DNA of 64,000 nucleotides, taken from positions 17,856,001 to 17,920,000 of the forward strand of contig CM082576.2 of NCBI GenBank assembly GCA_040954595.2, read 5' to 3'. Shown piece after piece: positions 36,131 to 48,344 of this stretch (its first letter is position 1; every line of letters starts with the position of its first letter). The notes below the pieces were generated by a model. The model ran no database searches. It saw only the letters and a list, made by a program, of their open reading frames with translations, and was not told where the DNA came from. The stretch comes from Balanoglossus misakiensis (lineage: Eukaryota > Hemichordata). The translations under genes and the position numbers were made by a program.

Positions 36131-37297
36131 TACTTAAGACCCCTGAGGCTTGCCATACCAGTGTCAAGCCAAAAAAGATATATAAGACAGCAGGAAAGAG
36201 AAGCGAAAAGAAGGGTAGTCGTTAGTGTATCAGCTACAGATGAAGCACCAGCTGCATGCCACGATGGTAGTACTGGTAGCAACAGACGAGATATGGGAAC
36301 ACAAACAGATATTGATGGAATTCTTTTTGACAGAAGAATTGCAACAGTTGAGACAAGAGAAGATGGACTTACAGACTCACATGCTTGGTCGGTCCAAGTC
36401 ATTTTCAGACTATCGTCTCGATGACTTGAGCAATGAAGATGAAAAAGTTTGTCATTCTTTCTGGTGTTCTCCACGTTATATAATTATCTTGAGCCATACC
36501 TCCCAAATAAAAAATCAATGACCAGATTTCAAATTTTATTTATGGTACTTATGCGTTTACTTCTGAATTTGGCTGAGCAGTTCCTTGCTTATGAGTTTCA
36601 TGTTTCACAATCGACAATTTCTAGATTTTTTTGTGATGTCATTAATGTATTGTATGCCAGGACAAAACATTTTGTTTTCTGGCCTTCACGTGATGTTCTT
36701 CAAAAGACTATGCCACTTGAATTTGTCAGATATTTTGGAAGGAAGATTGCTGTAATTATAGATTGTTTTGAAGTTATCATTGAGAGGCCATCAAATCTTA
36801 TGGCCAGAGCCCAGACATGGTCGTCATACAAACATCATAATACTGTTAAGTTTTTATTAGGTATAACACCACAAGGTGCAATTTCTTTCATTTCAAAGGC
36901 ATGGGGTGGGCGGGTCTCAGATAAATTCATTACAGAACAATCAGGTTTTTTAAGAAATATTTTACCAGGAGATATTATCTTAGCTGACAGGGGTTTTAAT
37001 ATTCATGATTCACTTGGAAGTATATGTGCATCAGCTAAAATACCAGCATTCACCAGAGGGAAAAATCAATTATCACCCCTTGAAATAGAAGCAACCCGAA
37101 AAATAGCCAACTGCAGAATTCACGTAGAATGAGTTATTGGTAGTGTCCGTCAGAAATATACAATTTTAAACAGCACTCTCCCCATTGATTATCTGATGAC
37201 GAGGGAGGGGCAAACATTATCAATGATTGACAAAATATGTCATGTAAGCTGTGCACTTACAAATTTATGTGAGCCCATTGTAAATGTTAAAAAGTAA
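36131..37297 (+). pseudogene. ISL2EU-like DDE transposase, frameshifted
   Basis: The reading frame moves across three frames: a basic N-terminal part (about 36150-36320, SSQKRYIRQQEREAKRR), a coiled middle (about 36320-36450, EELQQLRQEKMDLQTHML) and the catalytic part (36449-37132), which then meets a TGA. After the stop the frame continues to a TAA at 37295. Catalytic-core marks are [28 protein letters not shown] and the final RIHVE; the premature stop falls immediately after that glutamate. A THAP domain expected at the N-terminus of relatives is not seen. Inactive copy; DNA cutting would have been its role. Confidence 0.78.
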
Positions 37298-37384
37298 AAT
37301 AGTTCACAAATGTTTCTCAATGTCAGACTTGACCATTAAATTTTTAAATTCCTTTGCAGTTCTTGTAATTACTCAGCCTAGCCG

Positions 37385-37600
37385 GCTGTCACAAGACATC
37401 GGTATTTCATTGTTATATATATTCCGGAAATATTTGGAAAGTTCTAGAAGGTCATTCGAATGTCAAGTTCTGGAGTTGTTCTGGAGTCGCGTTGAGCGAT
37501 TGTACCAGCAGAGTGAATAAAGTTCACTGGTATTTTCACGGTGAAGACTTGCTATTGCGATAGCCTGTGTGTTTCCTTCAGTGTTACAGGGAGGTATGGC
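37385..37600 (+). other. AT-rich stretch with TATA and AATAAA, possible solo LTR
   Basis: Between the two ISL2EU-like genes. It contains TGTCACAAGACATC, a TATATATA segment and GTGAATAAAGTTC in an LTR-like order, but I could not find matching ends or a target duplication. Kept only as a weak possibility. Confidence 0.2.
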
Positions 37601-38399
37601 TCAATATTTTCTGTACTTTTGTCAACTCTTTTCTCGTTCTAGTAAATAAATACGCCACGTTGGCTTTTGCACTTTACTTTTCTTGTTTTGTGCACTCCCT
37701 CATTCAGGTGTATGGTTGTTACCCTTATTGATCAAACATTTTGTTATTCTATGTCCCTTGTGAGAACCTTCCAAAAACATAGATTTTGATAGAATGATTT
37801 AGAAAACATCATTATATTGTAGAGAGGGTGTGTGTGTGAGGGCGTAATAACAACTGTAAGGTCAGGACACAATAATGTTTGATGCCAAATATGTGTTTTA
37901 TTGCACTTCATGATTCATGATGTGACAATGACAATGTGACAACATTTCTGTTGTCAAAGTTTTCCATCATCTTTCCATTACTGTCTATTAAAACATTACT
38001 TCCTTCGACGATGAAACTGTGGAAGCTTTCTGCAATCAGGACAATACAATTTTTTGGTTTTTGGTGCCCTACTTATCTTTAAACATTCAAAATGAAACCA
38101 CTTTAATTGGCAGTTTTCATTATCACAACATACCATGTTCCCTGATTCAAATTGCTGACAGTAACAGTACAGGTTATCATCATTGGAATTCGCACCAATA
38201 GTGCTTGTATTTGGATGAATTCTTTTTAGAGTATTGTCAGTATTCGGTAACTTTGAGTAAAATTTCCCAACTAATTCTGGAAGAATAGCTGTTCTAAATA
38301 TGTGTTCAGCCTTTTCACATGCAAAAGTCCTCATCAAACTGGATAACCTCAACATGGATATTCTTTTCAGTCCAAACCACAAAATAGCCAAAATCATAC

Positions 38400-41300
38400 T
38401 AGTCAGGTGGAGATTTGAGAAAATTGTGACCCCCTCTGGTATTTTTTGGTACAAGCAAACCAAATATGTTTTTTGGTCAATTCGACTACGCTGATTTCGA
38501 AAATGCCTGTTCCCAAAAGATCTTTTTGAGATAAGAGCCTCGTTTTGGCAAATCAAATATGGCCGCCAAGGATCGCAATTCTCACATGAATAGCATCAAA
38601 GAAATGTTCACGTACCTCCTTAAACAATGAAAATAAAATACATGTTTACAACAACAACGTTTTTGGTTGTATAAACACAAACTAGCAACAATAAAACAAT
38701 AATTATGCAAAAATTTGCATATTGTATGAATAATTCGTTGATTTTTGGCTAACAAATAATAATAAAGCTAGGTGTAACAGTACATGTACTAAAAACTCAC
38801 AATCATTGGAAAAAATTACCTTTTCTTTATTTTAATAAAGGACTTAAACCTTGTTCAAAACAACACTTCAAGTGTGAAGTTCATTTTGAGATAAGAGCCT
38901 CGATGTGGCAATTCAATATGGCCGTCTAAAGCCCTGTAGTGGAGCGGCCAAACCCTAATTTTCATAGCGATTGTGCATTTTGTGATATAAGCACCAAACT
39001 TGGCTCAGATGTGTGTTAATGTGTACTAAAAAAATTCAGATAGGGAGCCACTAAATATCTGTTGATGAGTTTCCATGGCAACCAATTTTTCAAAATGGCC
39101 ACCAATACAGATAATTTCACCCACCAAATAACATCTGTAAACACCAAAATAAATTTAGATTACTATATTTGATACAAGGAACTGTGGAAAGAATAATTTG
39201 CAAAGATATTATGGTTACTAAACTACTTATAGGGGTAAGTAAGTTATCAAAACACAATTTAAAGGCACAACTTTTAATCCCTTTCGGATTAATAGGTGCT
39301 CCTCGAAGTCAAACCATACTGTCTATGGTCAAACATTAGGCTAATTGCGATATTTAACTTGCAGTACGTAAATTACACATATGAATCACAACAGTTTACC
39401 ACCTTAGCTAATGATAATCATATAAACAGATCACCGATATATTCGAATTGCACACGGATGTGGGCTTGGCTTACTCGTGACTGGTAAAATTTCCTTATCA
39501 ACTTGATAGGAGAGTCCACTGCCCGAAATAGACGTTGATCCAAACTGAGTCCGCGGTCGTCACGTTTATTGGTCGACAGACATAGGGCCTCAAACGCAAT
39601 GCAATCTAAATGGACCCCGGGTAACGAACCACGCGGCTTTGTTTCGACCACAATCGCCACCGCAGCGTTGACAACGTTTTTTCGGGGCGTTGATGTTTTT
39701 CAAAATGCCATAGGAAATTAAAGAAACTTAAGTCAAATTGCTGAAACGTTAATAATCGACCATATGTCTTGATACTTTAGATCATGTATCAGTTCCACTC
39801 CAGCAATTTTGGCGACTGTTAACAGAGTTGACCAAAAGATAAATGGTGTCTATGATTCCAAACTCATAAAAATTACACCGGAGGACACAACATTATTTTA
39901 TTTGTCGAGAATAGTGTCCATCATGCCATAAATATTGTCAAAAATGTGTGTTAATTATAGAAACCCAACTAAATATACAAGCAGTTGGCCTTTAGTTTGG
40001 TAAATGGAAAAACAGGTCTTATTGCAATTTTCTGGGATTAGGTGCCCCAAGGCTCCCAACAAGTCACTTGGAATGTACTTCCATTCTAATATCTCAATGT
40101 GTAAAGATCTGACTTTGCAAGAGATATTACGGAAAACTTCATTTCATTTAATAGCATGAAGTAAGCGAAATCTTACTCTTTACAGAAAAGCTGTGATCCT
40201 GAAGACCTTTGGTGTTTTGAAGCTTATTTTCACTTTATCATTTTATTCTTTGATTTTGGGGGTTCAAAAATACACAAAATAACATGTCAAAATAGAACTG
40301 CTGACTATCATCAAGGTGCGATTAAAATTATCGATAACATGAGCAATACAAAGCACTTCAAGCGACTTCATCAAAACGCTTTCCGAAGGACAAGTATTGG
40401 ATGAAAGTTTGAAACAGATTTTGATTTTGATTCCTAACATCTATCTATGTACATGCGCCCTAGACATAGTTTGTTTCTATAGTAACTTTAACAAACCAAT
40501 CGACTGTCATGATACTTGCTTTCTGCCATCATTTTATGGGGAAGTGATTCTTTATTTGCATGAATCATTTGATGAAGATAAAATAGAAAAGCTGGATTCT
40601 GCACTGATTGAAACTGGTCAGATCAATTTATAAGGTTGAGAAACAAGATGCCGTTTTTTCCTGGGTTGACTAAATTTGGAATTTTGTTCATCAAAGATAT
40701 TTTTATGGGGAAAATAACGAATCAACTGAGCTTTACTTGTTAAACTTTTATCACAAAATGCCCAAATGTTACGAAAATTGTGTTTATGCCAGGCCACTAT
40801 TATAATATATATATGGTTATACAGTGTTTTAACTAAGTTTGTTGTAACCGGGGTTATTACCAAACTTGAATTTCTTTAGCGACTGAATCTCGATCCTGTA
40901 TTTACCCCTATAACTAGTTTAGTGATGATATATATTTTGAAAATTACTCTTTGAGCAGTTTCTTGTTTCAAATATTGTAATATGAATTTATTGTGGTGTT
41001 TTATAATTGTTATTTTGTGGGTGAGATTATCTGTATTGGCGGCCATTTTGAAAAAAATGAAAAAATGGTTGCCATGGAAACTCATCAACAGATATTGTGG
41101 CTCGCTAACTGAATTTGTTTAGTACACATTAACGCACATCTGAGCCAAGTACGACACCCAAGTGGATTAAACATACATGTATATATGTTGCCTCACTGAC
41201 ACAATGTTCACTTTGCACACAGTATCATATATAAAAACGTAATAAAAATACACATTACTCTTTACTTATGAAGAGAAATTGTTGTTAGAGACCGGGTTTC

Positions 41301-43032
41301 AAAAAAACACCGAGGACGTCGGGCCATCAGTGTGCATTCAACGTCTTATAACTAAGCATGAATATACGGTGCTGGCATAATGTGAGTGTGGCCATACGAT
41401 GCTTTCGCTATTAATGAACAACTTGTACGTTAACAAATGCCAGTTTTGTTGGCAAAAATTATGTTTTTGGCTTTTCACAACATTGAACATACATTCATAG
41501 TTCAATAACTTGTGAATTGTGGACCTAAACGTTCATACGTTCAATGTTCTGGTGTTTTTTAACGGAGCGATCGGTCACGATGTTACCAACGAGCATGTAC
41601 AGTCTAAACTAAATCCTCGTTGTGTATGTTTATTTGTTTGTTTTTGTTGTTTTTTACATGCTATTACATGTACATACAAATATGAAAAGTTTCATTTCAG
41701 TTATTCATTAAAATGCAAACATTTGCCAAAAAACATGTGAATAGACACCTCACAGGCCAGAGTTGTATCATTAGCTTTCAGTTGTCAATTTTAGCATGAC
41801 ATCATGACTAATTAAGCTAATTTTGCATATTTTCCATGCTGCACCTTGTCTGACAAGGTAAACGATTGCATATTTGAATTCCTTGACCCTGAAAACATTG
41901 GAATAGACACCTCACTTAACACCGTTGGCTCTCTTTTGTAGACCATTGATTTTAGATGGGCGTGTCACCTAATTAACATAAATTAGCATTTTTACCAATT
42001 CACCAAATGTTTCTAAATTAAAAAAATTGTGTAAAAATATTTAAATGATATAAGAATATGATTTCAATAGACTATTATGGTGTTGACCTGTGATATTGCA
42101 CCATAATGGCTACAAACAGCGTTTTCTTTTAGGTATTTCTAAATTATGACGTCACAAATTAATTTGCCATTTTCGACATGAAAACGTGAAAAGAATTTTT
42201 GGGAACAGGCATATTCGAAATCAGCGTATTCGAAATATCCAAAAACAACTTGTTCCCAGCTTGTACCAAAAAAATGAATGACATGCTTTTAAAATGCTCA
42301 TTTTCTGAAATTTCCACCTGGACCTAATTAACATAAATTAGCATTTTACCAATTCACAAAATGTTTCTAAATTAAAAAAATTGTTTAAAATATTTAAATG
42401 AATATAAGAATATGATTTCAATAGACTATTATGGTGTTGACCTGTGATATTGCACCATAATGGCTACAAACAGCGTTTTCTTTTAGGTATTTTGAAATTA
42501 TGACGTCACAAATTAATTTGCCATTTTCGACATGAAAACGTGAAAAGAATTTTTGGGAACAGGCAAATTTGAAATCAGCGTATTCGAAATATCCGAAAAC
42601 AACTTGTTCCCAGCTTGTACCAAAAAAACGAATGACATGCTTTTAAAATGCTCATTTTCTGAAATTTCCACCTGGACCTAATTAACATAAATTAGCATTT
42701 TACCAATTCACAAAATGTTTCTAAATTAAAAAAATTGTTTAAAAATATTTAAATGAATATAAGAATATGATTTCAATAGACTATTATGGTGTTGACCTGT
42801 GATATTGCACCATAATGGCTACAAACAGCGTTTTCTTTTAGGTATTTTGAAATTATGACGTCACAAATTAATTTGCCATTTTCGACATGAAAACGTGAAA
42901 AGAATTTTTGGGAACAGGCAAATTCGAAATCAGCGTATTCGAAATATCCAAAAACAACTTGTTCCCAGCTTGTACCAAAAAATGCCTGACATGCTTTTAA
43001 AATGCTCATTTTCTGAAATTTCCACCTGACTA
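38400..43032. mobile_element. 4.6 kb element with TAGTCAGG ends in the YqaJ gene
   Basis: Begins TAGTCAGGTGGAGATTTG and ends with the inverted counterpart; flanked by TAC (38397-38399 and 43033-43035). Removing it with one TAC rejoins the YqaJ frame exactly. Arms are long but imperfect (38400-39280 against about 40850-41160 and the right end). The right side contains about three tandem copies of a 352 bp block. No gene of its own is evident; open frames in it are short. Confidence 0.85.
41960..43020 (+). repeat. 352 bp tandem repeats at the right end of the 4.6 kb element
   Basis: Three units, each starting near CACCTGGACCTAATTAACAT (about 41966, 42316 and 42668). The later two are nearly identical; the first lacks part of the unit start. 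The last unit carries the element's terminus, so each unit is a copy of the subterminal region. Confidence 0.8.
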
Positions 43033-44054
43033 TACTGGCAAACTCCCAATTGTGTCTGGACCTGATAGTAATATGCATGCTTCTTATCTAATTTGAGAAT
43101 GCCATCATCCTCTTTTTGCAAACAAAAACCACTACTGATGGCATCAGGTATTTCACTATCTCTTTTACAGTAGGGACATTTTATTTCAAGGCACCCCACT
43201 CCACAACAGTCACACGTGACAATCCCATCAGGGGAAGCTCCCAAATGTGGCCAATCAGGGTTAATAATCAAACCACAATCCTTTACCAAAACATTATCAT
43301 GTTGCTTTGATATGTCAAATATGAATTTCTCTCTTGCTGTTTTTTCATGCTTGCAACCCCAAGTTGTGGCTTGTGAAAAAAACTTTATACTTTCGGGATG
43401 ACAGATGCTCATGATTAAACTATGAGATGGGCTAGCTGGATCAGTATGGCATACTGACTTCATTTTAGATGCAGTTACTCGGCCTTCTCTGAAATGAAAC
43501 CACAACTGAGAGTTTGCCTGATCACGTGTATTTCTTTCAACAGCTGCAGACTGTTCACTGATCATTTTTCAGTGATGTCAAATTAATAGGAAAGTTATCA
43601 CTAGAAGACTTCGGTAAGTAATCATCACAATAAGGGGAAGAAGTTGTCAAAATTGCTGCACGTGTGTTGGTACTTTGGAGTTCTCTGCAGAACTCTGCCA
43701 TATCCAGCTCAGATGCAAGTGGAACAGGGGTTGTATCACTAACACATGCCTGATTTACTGCCTGATTTACTCTATCACTGGAACCCTCAAGCGAAGAAGT
43801 CAAAAGTTTCTTTTTCGATTTTGCACACACACTTCTCTATATTCCACTTTTTGTACTCCACTCGGTAGCAGCCAATATCCTTAAGATGAAATTCTCACCC
43901 TCAATTTTACACCAGCACTGGTACAGCATTTTGCGAGAAAATGGCGAGGAACGCACACTTTCTCGCTGTTCCGCGAGAACCATGCGAGAACACAATATCC
44001 TCGCAAAAGGTAAGCGAGATTTGTGTTTTCTCGCAATAGGTCAGCGAGAATTAA

Positions 44055-45489
44055 TCAGCTATCGTCACTCCACTCCTGAAGAAACCGTCCCTGGATTTCA
44101 ATATACTCAAGAATTATCGCCCTGTTTCCAATCTTCCATTTCTTTCCAAAGTACTCGAGAAGATCGTCGCGGCTCAAATCACTGACTACCTCACCAAAAG
44201 CTCTCTCCAGGTACCATTACAGTCAGCATACAGAAAATACCACAGTACAGAAACTGCACTTCTGAAAGTACACACTTCTCATCCTCCTTGATCTCTCCGG
44301 GACACAATTGATCACAATATACTACTTCATCGACTCTCGCATCTTGGTATCTCCGATGTCGTACTCAAAAGGTTCACTTCATATTTAAAGCAACGGGAAC
44401 AGTCTGTTAAAATCAACGATGTCATCAGCGAACCATCAGAACTCAGCTTCGGCGTCCCTCAGGGCTCAGTTCTCGGGCCTCTCTTGTTTACTATCTACAT
44501 TGCTCCACTATCAAATTTGATACACAAGCACAATCTACATTTTCACCAGTACGCAGATGACAACCAGCTTTATCTTTCATTTTCTCATCATGACTCTCCC
44601 GCAGCCCTGTCTTCGATTGAAACCTGCATTCTCGACATCAAGGAATGGATGACCCATAATAAACTCCAGCTTAATGTCAGTAAAACCGAAGTCCTTCTGA
44701 TTCGCTCCAAGTTTAACACGTCACCAGATCCTATTAACAGTGTCAACATTGGTTCCACTTCTGTCACACCAGTCTCATCTGCTCGCAATATAGTCATGAT
44801 CTTCGACAGTAATCACATGTTCAGTCAGCACATAAAGTACACCTGCAAATCGATCTACAGTCACCTCCGCCGAATTGGATCTATACGACGTTACATCACC
44901 AACGAGACTTGCCAAACCTTAGTACATGCAACTCTATCTGCCAAACTTGACTACTGTAACTCACTCCTGTATGGTCTCCCAGAAAACACAATCGCCCTAC
45001 TTCAAAGAGCTCAGAATACTTCAGCCAGAATAGTCATGCGCACTAGGAAATTCACGCCTATCACTCCAGTTCTTGCCCAGCTCCATTGGTTACCAGTTCG
45101 TCTCAGGATCGACTACAAAATTTTGTTGATAACTTTTAAAGTTATCCATAACCAGAATCCCGCTTACATCAGTGATCTACTGTAGCCATACACTCCCACT
45201 CGTACACTGCGTTCATCCACCAAGAAACTCTTAACATACACAACCTACAAAAACAAGACCTATGGCGGCCGTGCCTTCTCCTATGCAGCCCCTAAACTGT
45301 GGAACGCACTACCTCTTGACATCAGGGAATCAACAAACCTGGAGACTTTCAAAAGAAAACTGAAAACTCATATGTTCGAAAGAGCATACAGTGTGGTTTA
45401 ACCATGTGCGTCATTGGGCAAAATTTCTTGTTTTGGATTTTGGCGCTATATAAACTTTGTGTTGATAGATTGATTGATTGATTGATTGG
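44055..45489 (+). mobile_element. 5'-truncated CR1-like LINE with broken reverse transcriptase
   Basis: Reverse-transcriptase blocks in order: LKNYRPVSNLPFLSKVLEKI, a deletion with frameshift near 44283, TIDHNILLHRLSH in altered form, GVPQGSVLGPLLFTIYIAPL, the catalytic YADDNQLYLSF (about 44550), then LDYCNSLLYGLP and a C-terminal ALPLDIRESTNLETFKRKLK. A TAG at 45183 interrupts the frame. The 3' end is TGGCGCTATATAAAC followed by GATT repeats. GAATTAA flanks both sides (44048-44054 and 45490-45496), a normal LINE target duplication. Jockey-superfamily, CR1/L2/Rex1 group; the clade is not settled. Dead copy. Confidence 0.85.
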
Positions 45490-45560
45490 GAATTAACTTT
45501 TCTCGCGCTGCATATGCGAGAAATTTAATTCTCACAGTCAACCGCGTGTAGCCAATGTAA

Positions 45561-46277
45561 GGGAGCATTCGTTTTTTACAGGGAGGGGGGGGGGCGGTGG
45601 AATTTGAGTCGCCGACTAAATGTAAAAGGCAACCCCCCCTGAAAATTAGTTTTCTAAAATGTGACCCCCCCCCAAAAAAAAAAAGTTTATCCACCGGATT
45701 AAACTTATCAAACTTTGTCAGATATTGGTGTATGTTCGACATACCACATAATCAACCATGAAACCTAGTTCCTTGATTTCCAAGTAGTGCATTGTCTGCC
45801 TGATCTTGTTACGTGAAAGAGTTCATTTTCAATGTCGCCGCTATCACTTTCTGAGTCACTTTCCGCTGAATCATCTAGTTCACCTATCACTACATGTTCA
45901 TCTTCTGGTTCACTGTCCTCGTCCGAGTCATCCTCTTCATCCTCCTGCTCATCCTCCTCTTTGTCTCTCTCATGGTTTACTCTGAGACTTTCCAGAGTTG
46001 TTTGACACAGTTTCCGGCCAATGTGCGCTTCAACTATTTTCAGTGTTCCCCTCCCACATTAGAAAATTTTGTAAAATAAAGGACGCGAAACTGCATTTTT
46101 GTGGACTCAAAATAAATATTTAGCCGTCAAAGTTTTCAAGTCCCCCCTTTCAGTCCCTATATAATAATCCCTTGATTATAAAATTTGTCCCCCCCTAAAA
46201 ACTGCTTTGTAAAAGTAACCCCCCCCCCCCCCTGATTTCCACCGCCCCCCCCCTCCCTGTAAAAAACGAATGCTCCC
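45561..46277. mobile_element. Harbinger-type MITE, diverged subfamily
   Basis: 717 bp with inverted ends GGGAGCATTCGTTTTTTACA and flanking TAA on both sides. G-run near the left and C-runs near the right end, plus inner segments shared with 15270-15997, mark it as a relative. It carries an open minus-strand frame (45765-46048). Confidence 0.82.
45765..46048 (-). pseudogene. Acidic-tail coding remnant in a Harbinger-type MITE
   Basis: About 93 open codons on the minus strand: IGRKLCQTTLESLRVNHERD, then a run dominated by E and D (KEEDEQEDEEDDSDEDSEPE), then FHVTRSGRQCTTWKSRN and a stop. The acidic stretch followed by TRSGR resembles C-termini of proteins coded by DNA transposons. Probably a captured or leftover 3' exon of the autonomous partner; no start is visible. 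Confidence 0.4.
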
Positions 46278-46480
46278 TAAGGTCTGGAAAAGAGTATACA
46301 GAAAGAGTATACAGATGCAAAGTGGGTAAACTATTTTCTCGCGACTGACTGCAATACTTCACTTGCAGATTTCTCGCTGGACCTGTTGCGATGAAGATTG
46401 TGTTCTTGCATGCTTGAACAGCGAGAAAGTGTCCGGGACTCCGTTCCTCGCCATTTTCTCACACAATGCTGTTACTAGTG

Positions 46481-48344
46481 CAATCTGTACACAAATGAAC
46501 CATGTGACCATTTGGAACAAATTAACTTCATTAATTAGTTGACACACTCTCTTTGCGATGACGACCATCTTGCCCGCAGACTTTGCGAGCTGTACGTTCG
46601 CGAACGAGGCTGGTAGGCGTAACTTCTTTGCAAAATTAGATACATGAGATGAGGGCACCTCGTGCTGACCTCAGGAGGGGACACAGTCTGTGTAGGACTT
46701 CGGACGCTGTTACAGTCTTAGGGTTTATCGCTATACAGTCATCAGTAAAGACCTCTCCGTTTGCATGATGATTGTCGCTAGCAGTGTTGGTAGACTCAAT
46801 TTTGGTATTGTGTCGAAGAATCACCACAGGCCGCACCGAAAATCAACTTGCGAAAATCTCTTTTTTTGAGACACGTCGTACTCTGGGCACTGTTCACTCA
46901 GATCAGTACATGTCCTCTAGTGTTAATGTCGCATTTAGTCTATCAGAACAGTTATTGAACAGCAGTAGGACAAACCTCCAAATTTAGCGACTGCCTACAA
47001 TATGTCTGCGCATGCTCAGACCCTGTATTTGCATATAGTGACGTCCCTGGCATGGAAATGCGGAAGTATTTGTCGAAGTTCGCTCTTGGATGTTATCGGC
47101 CTGTTATTGACGTTATGTACATCGACTTTCGGGTATTTTCGGTTTGACGTGTACGTCACACCCTCCCTTCCAGCATGGCGTAAAACATTTCAGTCGAATT
47201 TCATGAAAATCGATGTCCGTGTGACTATTTGCCCGCCATGATTCGAATCGACATAACAAGCAATAGAACGTACCAGTTTAAAAACAATCGATCTGAACCT
47301 TCTATACCTAGTTTAAGTCAATTGACCTGTTGTTTCATGTTCCATATACAGTGTTGAACGAAACAATGTCTTCAAACAGCAGATTATCTAATGGGGGACA
47401 ATGGGGGACGGTTTTTGCGAATGGTTTGCTCACTTCCGGTGCGCTAGATTTGTCAAAGCGCGTTTTCACGTGTACGGGTATAGGTACATGCATGTACATA
47501 TTTCAATTGAACTTGTTTTTCAATGTTTTGAAAGGATCGGGTAGGTGACTCTGCTTTCTGAACCGTGCCTCTTTCTTCCCCAACAGGTCCAACTACACGT
47601 GGTCCTAGTGGCCAAGTTATCAACGTGATTTTTGAAAACCTGATATGGTAATTTATTCCTACAGTTTTCCTAAGTTTGGAGTGATCAACAACTTTGGTTA
47701 CCTCCTCAAGTGAGATGTCATGATTTAAAACAGTACTATGATGGTAGCCTTCTGTCAACTGCATTTCTAGTTTCATTTCATGTTAGTAATGTGTGGTTCA
47801 GTTGCTATTTACATTACACAAAGACTATGAAGCCCTTTCTGAATTCCATTGTTCTCAATAAATTACACAAACACATGATGTACAGAAATGAATATATTTA
47901 AATCTTTATTTCTTAAAACCTGGCAACAAACAAACAAATAAGTGTGTATAAACATGAATAAATATTTCAACTTTTCATAAAAAATATGGTCTCTTGATTC
48001 ATTTTTGATCAGCCCCCTTCCCCCATCATTGATTCTACTCATGTAAATGTGTTTGTTTGCATAATTTAGACGGCGTCGCTTGTTCACTAAATATTCTATC
48101 AGAACAGTTATTGAACAGAGCTAGGGACGGGATGATATTCCATTAGCATTCACTAGGGGATATCCATGTGTACAGTCATGACAGTCATTGAACAGAGCTA
48201 CATGGCAGAACATTTTATCATCGTTATTGTACTGAAACAGGAGTGGGAATGACATGTTATTCTCTGTCATAGAAAAGAGCTATGGGTCAGCATAACATTG
48301 TATGGGGAGAGGCAACATATTTTTTGTCACTATGTCAGTCATAG
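46481..48344. other. Spacer without recognised gene
   Basis: Contains an inverted relative (about 46885-46935) of the ACTAGAGRACRTGTACTGATC phrase found at 30.8, 34.0 and 35.2 kb. TCTATCAGAACAGTTATTG occurs at 46939 and again at 48097. Short open frames (46636-46836 minus, 47002-47241 plus) have no domain. Confidence 0.45.

Larger units (their letters stand above)
37996..43830 (-). pseudogene. YqaJ-type exonuclease with PHD finger, split by an insertion
   Basis: The N-terminal part (43830-43036) holds the YqaJ nuclease: FREGRVTASKMKSV, HLGASPDGIV, CLEIKCPY and YYYQVQTQLGVCQY. After a 4.6 kb insertion (38400-43032) the gene resumes at 38396 with DFGYFVVWTEKNIHVE, continues KAEHIFRTAILPELVGKFYS, and ends in a C4HC3 PHD finger (CYCQQ, WFHFEC, YCPDCRK). 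A frameshift in an A-run near 43570 and another near 38325 show decay apart from the insertion. YqaJ nucleases resemble lambda exonuclease and PHD fingers usually bind histone tails; in ISL2EU elements this protein accompanies the transposase, with unclear role. Confidence 0.8.
36130..43890. mobile_element. Decayed ISL2EU-like transposon with nested insertion
   Basis: Two convergent gene remnants define it: a DDE_Tnp_4-type transposase on plus (to 37297) and a YqaJ exonuclease with PHD finger on minus (37996-43830). This pairing is what I know of ISL2EU elements. Ends were not found; the left side is cut by tandem repeats. A 4.6 kb foreign element lies in the exonuclease gene. Confidence 0.7.
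43910..46480. mobile_element. Inverted-repeat element hosting a LINE and a MITE
   Basis: Arms of roughly 60-100 bp: ACAGCATTTTGCGAGAAAAT (from about 43919) on the left and its complement on the right (to about 46472), with repeated GCGAGAA motifs inside. It contains the LINE at 44055-45489 and the MITE at 45561-46277, which came later. Exact ends and target duplication not fixed. Confidence 0.6.

Noticed and set aside
37385-37600. Solo LTR
   Set aside because: TATA and AATAAA elements are suggestive, but I found no matching TG...CA ends with a target duplication.
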